The notes under the pieces: model-generated
Told to the model about the DNA's origin: nothing
Databases searched by the model: none
Seen by the model: the letters and a program-made list of their open reading frames with translations, nothing else
Assembly: GCA_003138365.1 (NCBI GenBank)
Contig: PLFY01000057.1
Span: 54,148-94,183, forward strand
DNA length: 40,036 bases
DNA from: Acidobacteriaceae bacterium
GTDB lineage: Bacteria > Acidobacteriota > Terriglobia > Terriglobales > Acidobacteriaceae
Reading direction: 5' to 3'
Program-made: the position numbers and the translations under genes
Shown here: one piece after another, positions 9,285-16,149 of the stretch
Layout of the letters: the number at the start of each line of letters is the position of its first letter
Position numbering within the stretch: the stretch's first letter is position 1

Positions 9285-9301
9285 TTTGAAAGGGCGCGGC
9301 T
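9285..9301 (+). repeat. Third copy of the TTTGAAAGGGCGCGGCT repeat
   Basis: This exact 16-bp match (TTGAAAGGGCGCGGCT) to the copy at 2689-2704 sits in the gap before ilvE. The following bases (TTAAAGG) differ from the earlier copy, so only the 5' half of the unit is shared. Confidence 0.6.
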
Positions 9302-9407
9302 TTAAAGGTCCCCTCTTTCCCCATCGGAGTCCGCTGGTGTGTCAATTTAGTAACCCCCCGCGCCCTTGCTAATTAACAACCTCCCGTGACATGCTGCCTC
9401 GAATCGC

Positions 9408-9423
9408 GATACCCTGTGGTATC
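9408..9423. promoter_or_regulatory. Perfect 6+6 inverted repeat upstream of ilvE
   Basis: GATACC, loop CTGT, GGTATC. It lies 36 bp upstream of the ilvE start codon, where a repressor operator or a short RNA hairpin could act. No specific regulator is recognised. Confidence 0.3.
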
Positions 9424-9459
9424 CGTGCATGGCGCGGATGAAGGAGTTCCTCAACCCCA

Positions 9460-10401
9460 ATGCCTATCCAAACAACCTCCAAGATCTGGCACAACGGCAA
9501 TCTCATTCCCTGGGAGGACGCCACCCTCCATGTGATGAGCCACGTAATCCACTACGGCTCAAGCGTTTTTGAGGGAATCCGCTGCTACGGGCAACCGCAC
9601 GGCTCGGCCGTCTTCCGGCTGCCGGAGCATATGCAGCGCCTGCTCGACTCAGCCAAGATCTATCGCATGGACCTGCCCTTTACGCTCGAAGAGCTTTGCG
9701 CCGGAGTCGTGGATGTGATTGAAGCCAACGGCGTTACGCCCTGCTACATCCGCCCCATCGCGCTGCGCGGCTACGGCGAAATCGGCGTCAGCCCCAAGGG
9801 TTCCCCTATCGAGGTTTACATCGCCAACTTTCCCTGGGGCAAGTACATCGCCGGCCACGGCGGCGCGGACGTCTGCATCTCGAGTTGGAACCGCCTGGCG
9901 CCGAACACCCTGCCTTCCCTGGCAAAAGCCGGCGCCAACTACATGAATTCTCAGCTCATTCACATGGAAGCCGAGATCAACGGCTACCAGGAGGGCATCG
10001 CCCTCGATGTGAACGGACTGGTCAGCGAAGGCTCAGGCGAGAATGTCTTCATCGTCCGCAACGGCGTGCTCTACACCCCGCCCTTGGCCAACTCCGCCCT
10101 TTCCGGCATCACCCGCGACAGTGTGCTCACCATCGCCCGCCACCTGGGCCTTGCCGTGACTGAGCAGGCACTCCCCAGGGAGCTCCTCTACATCGCCGAC
10201 GAAGTCTTCTTCACCGGCACCGCCGCTGAAGTCTCCCCCATCCGCTCCATTGACCGCATCGTCATCGGCGACGGAAAGCCCGGCGAGATTACAAAGAACA
10301 TCGCCGACGAATTCTTCGGCATCGCCAACGGCCTCAAGCCAGACCGCTTCGGCTGGCTCACCCCTGTCAAAGTCACCGCCAACGAACCGGTAACCGTCTA
10401 A
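9460..10401 (+). CDS. ilvE: Branched-chain amino acid aminotransferase
   Basis: 313 residues, the normal length of fold-type IV (class IV) PLP aminotransferases. It catalyses the last step of valine, leucine and isoleucine synthesis, swapping the amino group with glutamate. Seen in order: YGSSVFEGIRCY (32-43), YIRPIALRGYGEIGV, the PLP-lysine region NTLPSLAKAGANY with K156, then GYQEGIALDVNG and EGSGENVFIV. TRDSVLTIARHLG and ADEVFFTGTAAEVSP complete the IlvE pattern. The ATG at 9460 has AAGGAG about 13 nt upstream, somewhat far but the only good choice because upstream ATGs are out of frame. It stands alone, 200 bp before pyrD. Confidence 0.95.
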   Translation: MPIQTTSKIWHNGNLIPWEDATLHVMSHVIHYGSSVFEGIRCYGQPHGSAVFRLPEHMQRLLDSAKIYRMDLPFTLEELCAGVVDVIEANGVTPCYIRPIALRGYGEIGVSPKGSPIEVYIANFPWGKYIAGHGGADVCISSWNRLAPNTLPSLAKAGANYMNSQLIHMEAEINGYQEGIALDVNGLVSEGSGENVFIVRNGVLYTPPLANSALSGITRDSVLTIARHLGLAVTEQALPRELLYIADEVFFTGTAAEVSPIRSIDRIVIGDGKPGEITKNIADEFFGIANGLKPDRFGWLTPVKVTANEPVTV

Positions 10402-10563
10402 CCACTGCACCTCACCTCTTGCCTCGGGGCGGCTCCCAACAGCCGCCCCTTACTTCTGCCCGGCAACTCCGAACCCTTCCGCCTGAAGCTCAGCGACTGC
10501 GCGGCGCCGCTGCCCCTGCGCGGCACTCCGGATGCGCCGGGCGAGTATCATGGAGACGAACCG

Positions 10564-10591
10564 GCTGATCACTGACAACTGACCACTGACA
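10564..10591 (+). repeat. Short 7-bp tandem repeat (ACTGACn x3)
   Basis: ACTGAC occurs at 10571, 10578 and 10585 with a 7-bp period, preceded by the near copy GCTGATC at 10564. It ends directly at the pyrD ribosome site (AAGGAAG, 10594-10600). It could be slippage-prone DNA. No function is evident. Confidence 0.5.
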
Positions 10592-10610
10592 AGAAGGAAG
10601 ATTGCCGCAC

Positions 10611-11564
10611 GTGAAACCCGATATGAGAGTTTCGTTGGCCGGGCTGGAACTGGTTAACCCGGTGATCGCAGCCAGCGGCACCTTCGGCTACGGCATCGAA
10701 TTTGAAGAGATCGTCTCGCTGGAGCGAATCGGCGGGTTTGTCACCAAGGGCATCTCGCTGGAACCCATGGCCGGCCACACCGCGCCGCGCATTATTCAGA
10801 CTGCGGCCGGGATGCTCAACGCCATCGGACTGCAGAATGTGGGCGTCGAGGACTTCCTGAGCCGCAAACTGCCTCCGCTGAGCCGCTATCCCCGCTGCAA
10901 GGTCATCATCAATGTCTTTGGGCACACGGTGGGCGAGTACATTGCGGTCATTGAGCGGCTCAACCAGGCCGAGGGCATCGCAGCTTATGAGCTGAACGTC
11001 TCCTGCCCCAATGTTCATGCCGGTGGCATGGCCTTCGGCGCCGATCCCGGTTCGCTCGAATACCTGGTCAGCCGGGCCAAGTCCGCCTCGATGCGGCCGC
11101 TCATCGTCAAGCTTTCGCCCAATGTGACCTCGATCGCGAACATGGCCAAAATCGCTGAGCAAGCCGGCGCCGATGCATTGAGCCTGACCAACACATTCCT
11201 GGCCATGTCTATCGATGCGGAGACCCGCCAGCCGCGCCTGAGCAACGTCACGGGGGGGCTGTCCGGGCCGGCCATCAAGCCGATCGCCCTGCGCATGGTC
11301 TACGAAGCGGCGCGCGCCGTGACGGTTCCGATCCTCGGCATGGGTGGCATCGTCACTCCTGAAGATGCCGTCGAGTTCCTGCTCGCCGGGGCCACCGCCG
11401 TCCAGGTGGGTACGGCCAGCTATGCGGACCCTCGTGCCGTCGAGCGGCTGGCTCGCGGCCTCGAGTCCTGGTGCCGCAACCACCAGGTGGAGCGGGTCGC
11501 CAGCCTGACTCGAGCCCTGGAGACACCGCGCAACAAAACAAGCTCCGAGAGCCATCGCGGCTAG
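10611..11564 (+). CDS. pyrD: Dihydroorotate dehydrogenase, class 1B catalytic subunit
   Basis: 317 residues from GTG at 10611. It oxidises dihydroorotate to orotate in pyrimidine synthesis, using FMN in the cytosol. Seen: LVNPVIAASGTFGYG at the N-terminus, FVTKGISLEPMAGH, MLNAIGLQNVGVE, the catalytic cysteine loop YELNVSCPNV, IVKLSPNV, and the phosphate-binding ends ILGMGGIV and AVQVGTASYADP. The Cys base identifies class 1. Together with the length and sequence style, this points to subtype 1B (PyrDB), which normally pairs with an FAD/Fe-S subunit PyrK not present here. A TTG at 10602 lies too close to the ribosome site, so I chose the GTG. The C-terminal tail after about residue 300 is low in conservation. 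Confidence 0.93.
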   Translation: MKPDMRVSLAGLELVNPVIAASGTFGYGIEFEEIVSLERIGGFVTKGISLEPMAGHTAPRIIQTAAGMLNAIGLQNVGVEDFLSRKLPPLSRYPRCKVIINVFGHTVGEYIAVIERLNQAEGIAAYELNVSCPNVHAGGMAFGADPGSLEYLVSRAKSASMRPLIVKLSPNVTSIANMAKIAEQAGADALSLTNTFLAMSIDAETRQPRLSNVTGGLSGPAIKPIALRMVYEAARAVTVPILGMGGIVTPEDAVEFLLAGATAVQVGTASYADPRAVERLARGLESWCRNHQVERVASLTRALETPRNKTSSESHRG

Positions 11565-11832
11565 CTCACTCTGCCGTTCCTGGAAACTCAGTTCCTTCAG
11601 GGTGTCAACTATCGTTGCCCAGGGTTGCCCGTGTGATGCAGCCCTTGACCGAGCCACGCGGCCAGCCCCAAAGAGTTCCGACCAAAGAAGTGTGACGTAG
11701 CGCACAGCGACCTGTTATTTCAAATGCGTAGTTTCGCTCACATCCGGTGATGTAACCCACGTGGCCTGCGCACGCCGTTCCTTGGCCATAAGGGAAGCTT
11801 CACCCGGAACCTGCACAGCGAGCGAGGTAGGC

Positions 11833-12921
11833 ATGGGTAACTCCATTTGGGAATCAATGCAGCAGAAAGGCTACAGCCGCAGAGACTTTCTTCAGTTCTG
11901 CGCCGCAGCCGCTACGGTGGCCGGGTTTGGGCAAACCGGCGTCGCCCAGGTTGTCTCGGCATTCGAGAAGAAAGAAAAACCGGCCGTTGTTTGGATGCAC
12001 TTCCAGGAGTGCACCTGCTGCAGCGAGTCGTTCATTCGCGCGTCCCACCCCATTGTGGTGGATGCGCTGCTGGATGTGCTGGACTTGAACTATACCGAAA
12101 CGCTGATGGCAGCCTCGGGGTTCCAGGCTGAAAAGTGCCTCACCGATACGATCGCAAACAACAAGGGCAAGTACATTGTGCTGGTGGAAGGCGCGGTGCC
12201 GACCGGCAATGACGGCGTCTACTGCATGATCGGCGGCAAGACCGCGGAATCGATTCTGCAGACCGTGGCCAAGGATGCGGCCGCGATTGTGGCGTGGGGC
12301 AGTTGCGCTTCAAACGGTTGCGTTCAGGCAGCCAAGCCAAATCCGACCGGCGCCACGCCGATCTATAAGCTGGTGGACAAGCCGGTGATCAACGTGCCCG
12401 GATGCCCGCCGATTGCCGATGTGATGATGGGCGTTGTCACCCACCTTCTGGTGCTGGGTCAGATTCCGGCGCTGGACAGCCAGGGCCGTCCCAAGGAGTT
12501 CTACGGGCGGCGTGTTCACGATACCTGCTACCGCCGGCCCAACTACGACGCCGGCCTGTTCGTCGAGTCGTTTGACGACGAGAACGCCCGCAAGGGGTAT
12601 TGCCTGTATAAGATGGGCTGCCGCGGTCCGGTCACCTACAACGCCTGTTCAGTGGTGAAGTGGAACGAAGGCACAAGCTATCCCATCCAGTCGGGCCATG
12701 GGTGCATCGGCTGCAGCGAAGCAGGCTTCTGGGACAACGGCCCGTTCTATCAGCATCTGGCCTCGTTCCCCGGCTTCGGCGTCGAGAGCACAGCCGATAC
12801 GGTGGGCGCGGTGGTTGGAGTGGCCACGCTGGCCGGAGTTGCGGCGCACGCGGTGGTAACCAATATACGCAAACGGCCAGTGATTGCAGAAGTGCACACT
12901 GAAGACCAAAAGGAGTCGTGA
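11833..12921 (+). CDS. hyaA: [NiFe]-hydrogenase small subunit, O2-tolerant six-Cys type
   Basis: 362 residues. It carries electrons from the Ni-Fe site through three Fe-S clusters to a membrane cytochrome. The N-terminus has a Tat signal (SRRDFLQF, 15-22), so the folded complex is exported, and a C-terminal hydrophobic anchor spans about 322-345. Proximal cluster cysteines: C60, C62 and C63 in ECTCCSES, C158 and C163 in GSCASNGC, and C191 in VPGCPP. C62 and C163 are the two extra residues that in Ralstonia HoxK and E. coli HyaA build the [4Fe-3S] cluster linked to O2 tolerance. Distal cluster: H229, C232, C257, C263. Medial cluster: C272, C291, C294. ATG 11833 has a GAGG/AGG ribosome site and begins just before the Tat motif. 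An upstream in-frame GTG at 11761 is less likely. The symbol follows E. coli hydrogenase 1. Confidence 0.96.
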   Translation: MGNSIWESMQQKGYSRRDFLQFCAAAATVAGFGQTGVAQVVSAFEKKEKPAVVWMHFQECTCCSESFIRASHPIVVDALLDVLDLNYTETLMAASGFQAEKCLTDTIANNKGKYIVLVEGAVPTGNDGVYCMIGGKTAESILQTVAKDAAAIVAWGSCASNGCVQAAKPNPTGATPIYKLVDKPVINVPGCPPIADVMMGVVTHLLVLGQIPALDSQGRPKEFYGRRVHDTCYRRPNYDAGLFVESFDDENARKGYCLYKMGCRGPVTYNACSVVKWNEGTSYPIQSGHGCIGCSEAGFWDNGPFYQHLASFPGFGVESTADTVGAVVGVATLAGVAAHAVVTNIRKRPVIAEVHTEDQKES

Positions 12922-12924
12922 GCT

Positions 12925-14637
12925 ATGGCACGCGTAGTCGTCGATCCGATCACTCGTATTGAAGGCCACCTGCGCATTGAGGCAGTGGTGGAAAATGGCG
13001 TCATTACCGACGCATTCAGCGCAGGCACGATGGTGCGCGGCCTGGAGAAGATTCTCATCGGCCGCGATCCCCGCGACGCCTGGGCCATTACCGAGCGCGT
13101 GTGCGGCGTGTGTACCACCGTGCACGCTCTCACCAGTGTGCGCGCTGTTGAGAGTGCGCTTGGGATCGCAGTACCTCCCACCGCTGAGCTTATCCGCAAC
13201 ATCATGATGACCACGCAGTATGTGCAGGACCACGTGATTCACTTCTATCATCTGCATGCGCTGGACTGGGTGGACATCGTCAATGCGTTGAAGGCCGATC
13301 CGAAGAAAGCCTCGGAGCTGGCGGGATCGTTCTCCAAGTGGGACAAGAACACCCCCGCCTATTTTTCCGATGTGCAGGACAAGATCAAGGCCTTCGCCGC
13401 CAGCGGCCTCGGCATCTTCGCCAACGGCTATTGGGGCCATCCGGCCTACAAGCTGCCGCCGGAGGTGAACCTGATCGCGGTGGCTCACTACCTTGACGCG
13501 CTGCAATGGCAGAAAGAGATCGTCAAGATCCACACGGTGTTCGGCGGCAAGAATCCGCATCCGAATTACCTGGTGGGCGGCGTTCCCTGCTCCATCGACA
13601 TGAATGAAGTGGCCGCGATCAACTCCGAGCGGCTGAACCTGGTCGCCAAACTCATCGGCCAGGCGGACGAGTTCATCAACCAGGTCTACATCCCCGATCT
13701 GCTTGCGGTGGCTTCCTTCTACAAGGACTGGTCCAAATGGGGCGGCGGGTTGACCAACTACCTCAGCTATGGCGAGTTCCCCACCAAGGGCTACAGCCAG
13801 CCGAATTCGTTCAAGTATCCGCGCGGCGTTGTGCTCAATCGCGACCTCAGCACCGTGCATCCGGTCAACGCAACCGATTCCCAGGAGATCAAGGAATACA
13901 TCGCCTCCTCGTGGTACACCTACGATGGCGGCGACGGTGAGGGATTACACCCGTGGGCTGGCGAGACCAAGCTCAACTACACCGGGCCCAAGCCGCCCTT
14001 TGAAACTCTTGAGGGCTTCCAAAAGTATTCATTCCTGAAGACTCCGCGCTGGAAAGAAAACGCAATGGAGGTGGGCCCGCTGGCGAGATTGCTCGTTGCT
14101 TTTGCCTCCGGCCGCACAGATGTTCAGGATTTGGTAAAGGACACACTGGGCAAGCTCAACGTGCCCGTTGCCGCTCTGTTCTCCACGCTGGGCCGCACGG
14201 CGGCTCGCGGCCTGGATGCAGCGCTGGCCATGATCTGGCTCAAAGAGTTCTACGGCCAGTTGATGGATCGCGTGAAGATCAATGAGGTCTCCACATTCAA
14301 TGGCGAGTTCTGGGAACCGAAGAGCTGGCCGGCGGAGGCGGAGGGAGTTGGCTTGACTGAAGCTCCTCGCGGCGCGTTGGCGCACTGGATCAAGATCAAG
14401 AACGGCGCCATCGACAATTACCAACTGGTTGTGCCGACCACCTGGAACGGTTCCCCTCGGGATGCCAAACAACAGCGCTCGTCCTTTGAAGCGGCGCTGA
14501 TTGGCACGCCTGTGGCCAACCTCGAACAGCCGGTCGAGATTCTCCGCACGATCCATTCCTTTGACCCGTGCCTGGCCTGCGCCGTGCATCTGTACGATCC
14601 GCAGGGACGGCACCTTCACCAGGTTTCCTTCGAGTGA
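12925..14637 (+). CDS. hyaB: [NiFe]-hydrogenase large (catalytic) subunit
   Basis: 570 residues, starting 3 bp after the small subunit gene. It splits H2 at the Ni-Fe(CN)2CO site. The four nickel ligands are present: C60 and C63 in RVCGVCTTVH and C549 and C552 in DPCLACAVH. H555 marks the end of the mature protein, so the last 15 residues should be removed by the maturation protease after nickel insertion. The N-terminal RIEGHLRIE is also typical. There is no signal peptide, so export must be as a complex carried by the Tat signal of the small subunit. Sequence style and the partner's cysteine pattern fit group 1 uptake hydrogenases, subgroup 1d-like. The Hyp proteins needed for the Fe ligands are not in the window. 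Confidence 0.96.
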   Translation: MARVVVDPITRIEGHLRIEAVVENGVITDAFSAGTMVRGLEKILIGRDPRDAWAITERVCGVCTTVHALTSVRAVESALGIAVPPTAELIRNIMMTTQYVQDHVIHFYHLHALDWVDIVNALKADPKKASELAGSFSKWDKNTPAYFSDVQDKIKAFAASGLGIFANGYWGHPAYKLPPEVNLIAVAHYLDALQWQKEIVKIHTVFGGKNPHPNYLVGGVPCSIDMNEVAAINSERLNLVAKLIGQADEFINQVYIPDLLAVASFYKDWSKWGGGLTNYLSYGEFPTKGYSQPNSFKYPRGVVLNRDLSTVHPVNATDSQEIKEYIASSWYTYDGGDGEGLHPWAGETKLNYTGPKPPFETLEGFQKYSFLKTPRWKENAMEVGPLARLLVAFASGRTDVQDLVKDTLGKLNVPVAALFSTLGRTAARGLDAALAMIWLKEFYGQLMDRVKINEVSTFNGEFWEPKSWPAEAEGVGLTEAPRGALAHWIKIKNGAIDNYQLVVPTTWNGSPRDAKQQRSSFEAALIGTPVANLEQPVEILRTIHSFDPCLACAVHLYDPQGRHLHQVSFE

Positions 14638-14642
14638 CGGCC

Positions 14643-15383
14643 ATGAGTGATCCAAATATCGGCTCCGCGGTTATTGGCGCAGGCAGTGGTTTACCGGCAG
14701 CTCCCGAGCGTCCGGTAGAGTATCGGCGAATCTATGTTTGGGAACTGCCGGTGCGCGTCTACCATTGGATCAACGCCGTGGCCCTGGTGGCCCTGTTGAT
14801 CACCGGCTACCTGATCGGGGCCCCCATGAGCCCGTTCTACGCGGCCGAGGCCTACCAGCAGTACTGGTTCGGGTGGGTGCGGTTCATCCACTTTGTGGCC
14901 GCTTTCGTTTACGTGTTCAACTTCCTGGCGCGGCTCTACTGGGGCTTCGTTGGGAACAAGTACTCCCACTGGAACGCCTTCTTTCCGCTCAAGAAGGCGC
15001 AACAGGTGGAAATCGTCGACGTCATCAAAGCCGATGTGCTTGAGACCCAGCTGCACGGGCCCATTTCCACAGGGCACAACGCTCTGGCCGGTGTGATCTA
15101 CTTCGGCACCTTTTTGGCGTTTGTTTTCCAGAGCATCACCGGCTTCGCCCTCTACTCCAGCATGAGCAACTCGTGGCTGCCACGGATGTTCACCTGGATC
15201 GTTCCGCTGATGGGCGGCGAATTCGGCGTGCGCTTCTGGCATCACACGTTTATGTGGTTCTTTGTCACGTTTATCATCATTCACATCTATCTCGCCTTCT
15301 ATCACGACTACATCGAGGGCCGTGGCACTGTATCCTCGATCATAGGCGGGTGGAAGTTTGAGCGAGAGAAGCGTGACAAGTAG
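14643..15383 (+). CDS. hyaC: Hydrogenase cytochrome b subunit
   Basis: 246 residues, Ni/Fe-hydrogenase b-type cytochrome (HyaC/HoxZ family). It takes electrons from the small subunit to the quinone pool and anchors the complex. Four or five membrane helices are visible, for example INAVALVALLITGYLIG, FIHFVAAFVYVFNFL and MWFFVTFIIIHIYLAFY. Candidate haem-ligand histidines are H41 (YHW), H83, H145 (TGHNALAG), H200/H201 and H214. ATG 14643 starts 5 bp after the large subunit stop. A longer in-frame reading from 14568 would overlap hyaB and is unlikely. The 3' end overlaps the protease gene by about 26 bp. Confidence 0.94.
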   Translation: MSDPNIGSAVIGAGSGLPAAPERPVEYRRIYVWELPVRVYHWINAVALVALLITGYLIGAPMSPFYAAEAYQQYWFGWVRFIHFVAAFVYVFNFLARLYWGFVGNKYSHWNAFFPLKKAQQVEIVDVIKADVLETQLHGPISTGHNALAGVIYFGTFLAFVFQSITGFALYSSMSNSWLPRMFTWIVPLMGGEFGVRFWHHTFMWFFVTFIIIHIYLAFYHDYIEGRGTVSSIIGGWKFEREKRDK

Positions 15384-15861
15384 TCAGGAAACAAATGACA
15401 GGGTAAAGACACTGGTGCTTGGGCTTGGCAACGTCCTGATGGGCGATGAAGGCATCGGCGTCTACGCGGTAAGAGCTCTAGAAACACGGCTGGCAGCGCA
15501 CCCGTTGCCAGCCGTGGAGTGTCTCGACGGCGGCACCGGCGGCTTTACGCTGCTGGAGCCGCTGGAACAAGCTGGCCGCATCATCCTGATCGACGCCGCA
15601 AACGACGGCAACCCGGTAGGGACCGTCTCGCGCACCACTCCCCGCTTTACCCGTGATTACCCGCCCACAATCACAGCCCACGATGTCGGCATGAAAGATC
15701 TGCTGGATATGTTCTACATCCAGGGCGGCACGCACGAAATCATCCTCTACGCCATCACCATCGACCCGAAACAGCCTATCCGGATGAGCCTATCCGAAGG
15801 CGGAGAAAGAGCGGCTCGCGAAGCCGTAGAACGAATCCTGGCCGAGCTGAACGCGGCCTAG
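15358..15861 (+). CDS. hyaD: Hydrogenase maturation endopeptidase
   Basis: 167 residues. It is a nickel-dependent checkpoint protease that trims the C-terminal tail of the large subunit (here after H555). Seen: LGLGNVLMGDEGIGVYAV with metal ligand E31, LDGGTGGFTLLEP, D79 in LIDAAND, and H108 in TITAHDVGMKDLLD. The E-D-H spacing matches the HybD/HyaD family. The start is uncertain: TTG 15358 has GGTGGAAG just upstream, and GTG 15373 would shorten the protein by 5 residues. Either overlaps hyaC, which indicates translational coupling. This is the last gene of the hydrogenase cluster. Confidence 0.93.
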   Translation: MSERSVTSSQETNDRVKTLVLGLGNVLMGDEGIGVYAVRALETRLAAHPLPAVECLDGGTGGFTLLEPLEQAGRIILIDAANDGNPVGTVSRTTPRFTRDYPPTITAHDVGMKDLLDMFYIQGGTHEIILYAITIDPKQPIRMSLSEGGERAAREAVERILAELNAA

Positions 15862-15944
15862 CCCTCCGCGTAGCGCCACCAGCAAATGAGCCTTCTGTCG
15901 CGTCCACCAAACCCCGCGAGCGCCAGGAGCCGAGGGTGGCTGCC

Positions 15945-15957
15945 CCACCGCAGGTGG
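15945..15957 (+). terminator. Possible weak terminator after the hydrogenase operon
   Basis: CCACC-GCA-GGTGG, followed after a few bases by TTGCTTTTCT. The stem is only 5 bp, so this is a weak candidate. The T-rich stretch is also used by the promoter proposed next. Confidence 0.25.
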
Positions 15958-15962
15958 TGGAA

Positions 15963-15991
15963 TTGCTTTTCTCCAGACCCGCAGCTATCAT
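15963..15991 (+). promoter_or_regulatory. Candidate sigma-70-type promoter of the siroheme module
   Basis: TTGCTT (15963-15968), a 17-bp spacer, then TATCAT (15986-15991), which matches the -10 consensus at five of six positions. Transcription would be expected to begin about 15997-15999, essentially at the ATG of the short Cys-rich ORF. The positions are visible in the sequence. Promoter activity is inferred. Confidence 0.45.
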
Positions 15992-15997
15992 CTTTAT

Positions 15998-16051
15998 ATG
16001 AACGGTCTGCCCTGTCGTCGCTGCTGTACGCCGCCTCGCGCGCACAGGTGA
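15998..16051 (+). CDS. Candidate leaderless Cys-rich leader peptide
   Basis: A 17-codon ORF reading MNGLPCRRCCTPPRAHR with three Cys codons, two of them adjacent. There is no ribosome site, but its ATG lies 6 bp after a good -10 element, as expected for a leaderless transcript. It is followed 43 bp later by a GC-rich hairpin and 98 bp later by the sulfite/nitrite reductase start. Short Cys-containing leader peptides upstream of sulfur-assimilation genes are known in actinobacteria, where ribosome stalling on Cys codons controls expression. The same role here is inference. An ORF this short can also arise by chance. Confidence 0.4.
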   Translation: MNGLPCRRCCTPPRAHR

Positions 16052-16094
16052 CCTGGGTCTGAAAGTCCGATCTAAAATCCACGGTTTCTGAATG

Positions 16095-16121
16095 CCCGCG
16101 ATACAGCCGTGCTGTCGCGGG
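16095..16121 (+). terminator. Strong hairpin between leader ORF and sulfite/nitrite reductase (attenuator candidate)
   Basis: CCCGCG (16095-16100) pairs with CGCGGG (16116-16121) and ACAGC with GCTGT inside, leaving a 2-nt bulge and a CGT loop. A T-rich tail (ATTTCTATTTCTG) follows. It ends 28 bp before the reductase start, so it can work as an intrinsic terminator/attenuator or occlude translation initiation. Confidence 0.45.
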
Positions 16122-16149
16122 ATTTCTATTTCTGCCGGAAAAGGGAAAT

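Larger units (their letters stand above)
9111..9459. other. Divergent intergenic region between the sigma gene and ilvE
   Basis: 349 bp with no gene seen. It contains the perfect 12-bp palindrome ACTGGGCCCAGT (9175-9186), the dispersed repeat copy at 9285-9301, and a perfect inverted repeat GATACC-CTGT-GGTATC at 9408-9423, 37 bp before ilvE. A weak promoter for ilvE could use GTGACA (9386-9391) with TACCCT at about 9410, overlapping the inverted repeat. If so, that repeat would be placed as an operator. This is inference. Confidence 0.4.

Noticed and set aside
16023-16107. Classic antiterminator pairing between the Cys codons and the hairpin left arm
   Set aside because: The pairing is only 6 bp, and stalling on the Cys codons would mask it and favour termination, the wrong polarity for a standard attenuator. 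Kept only as a remark.
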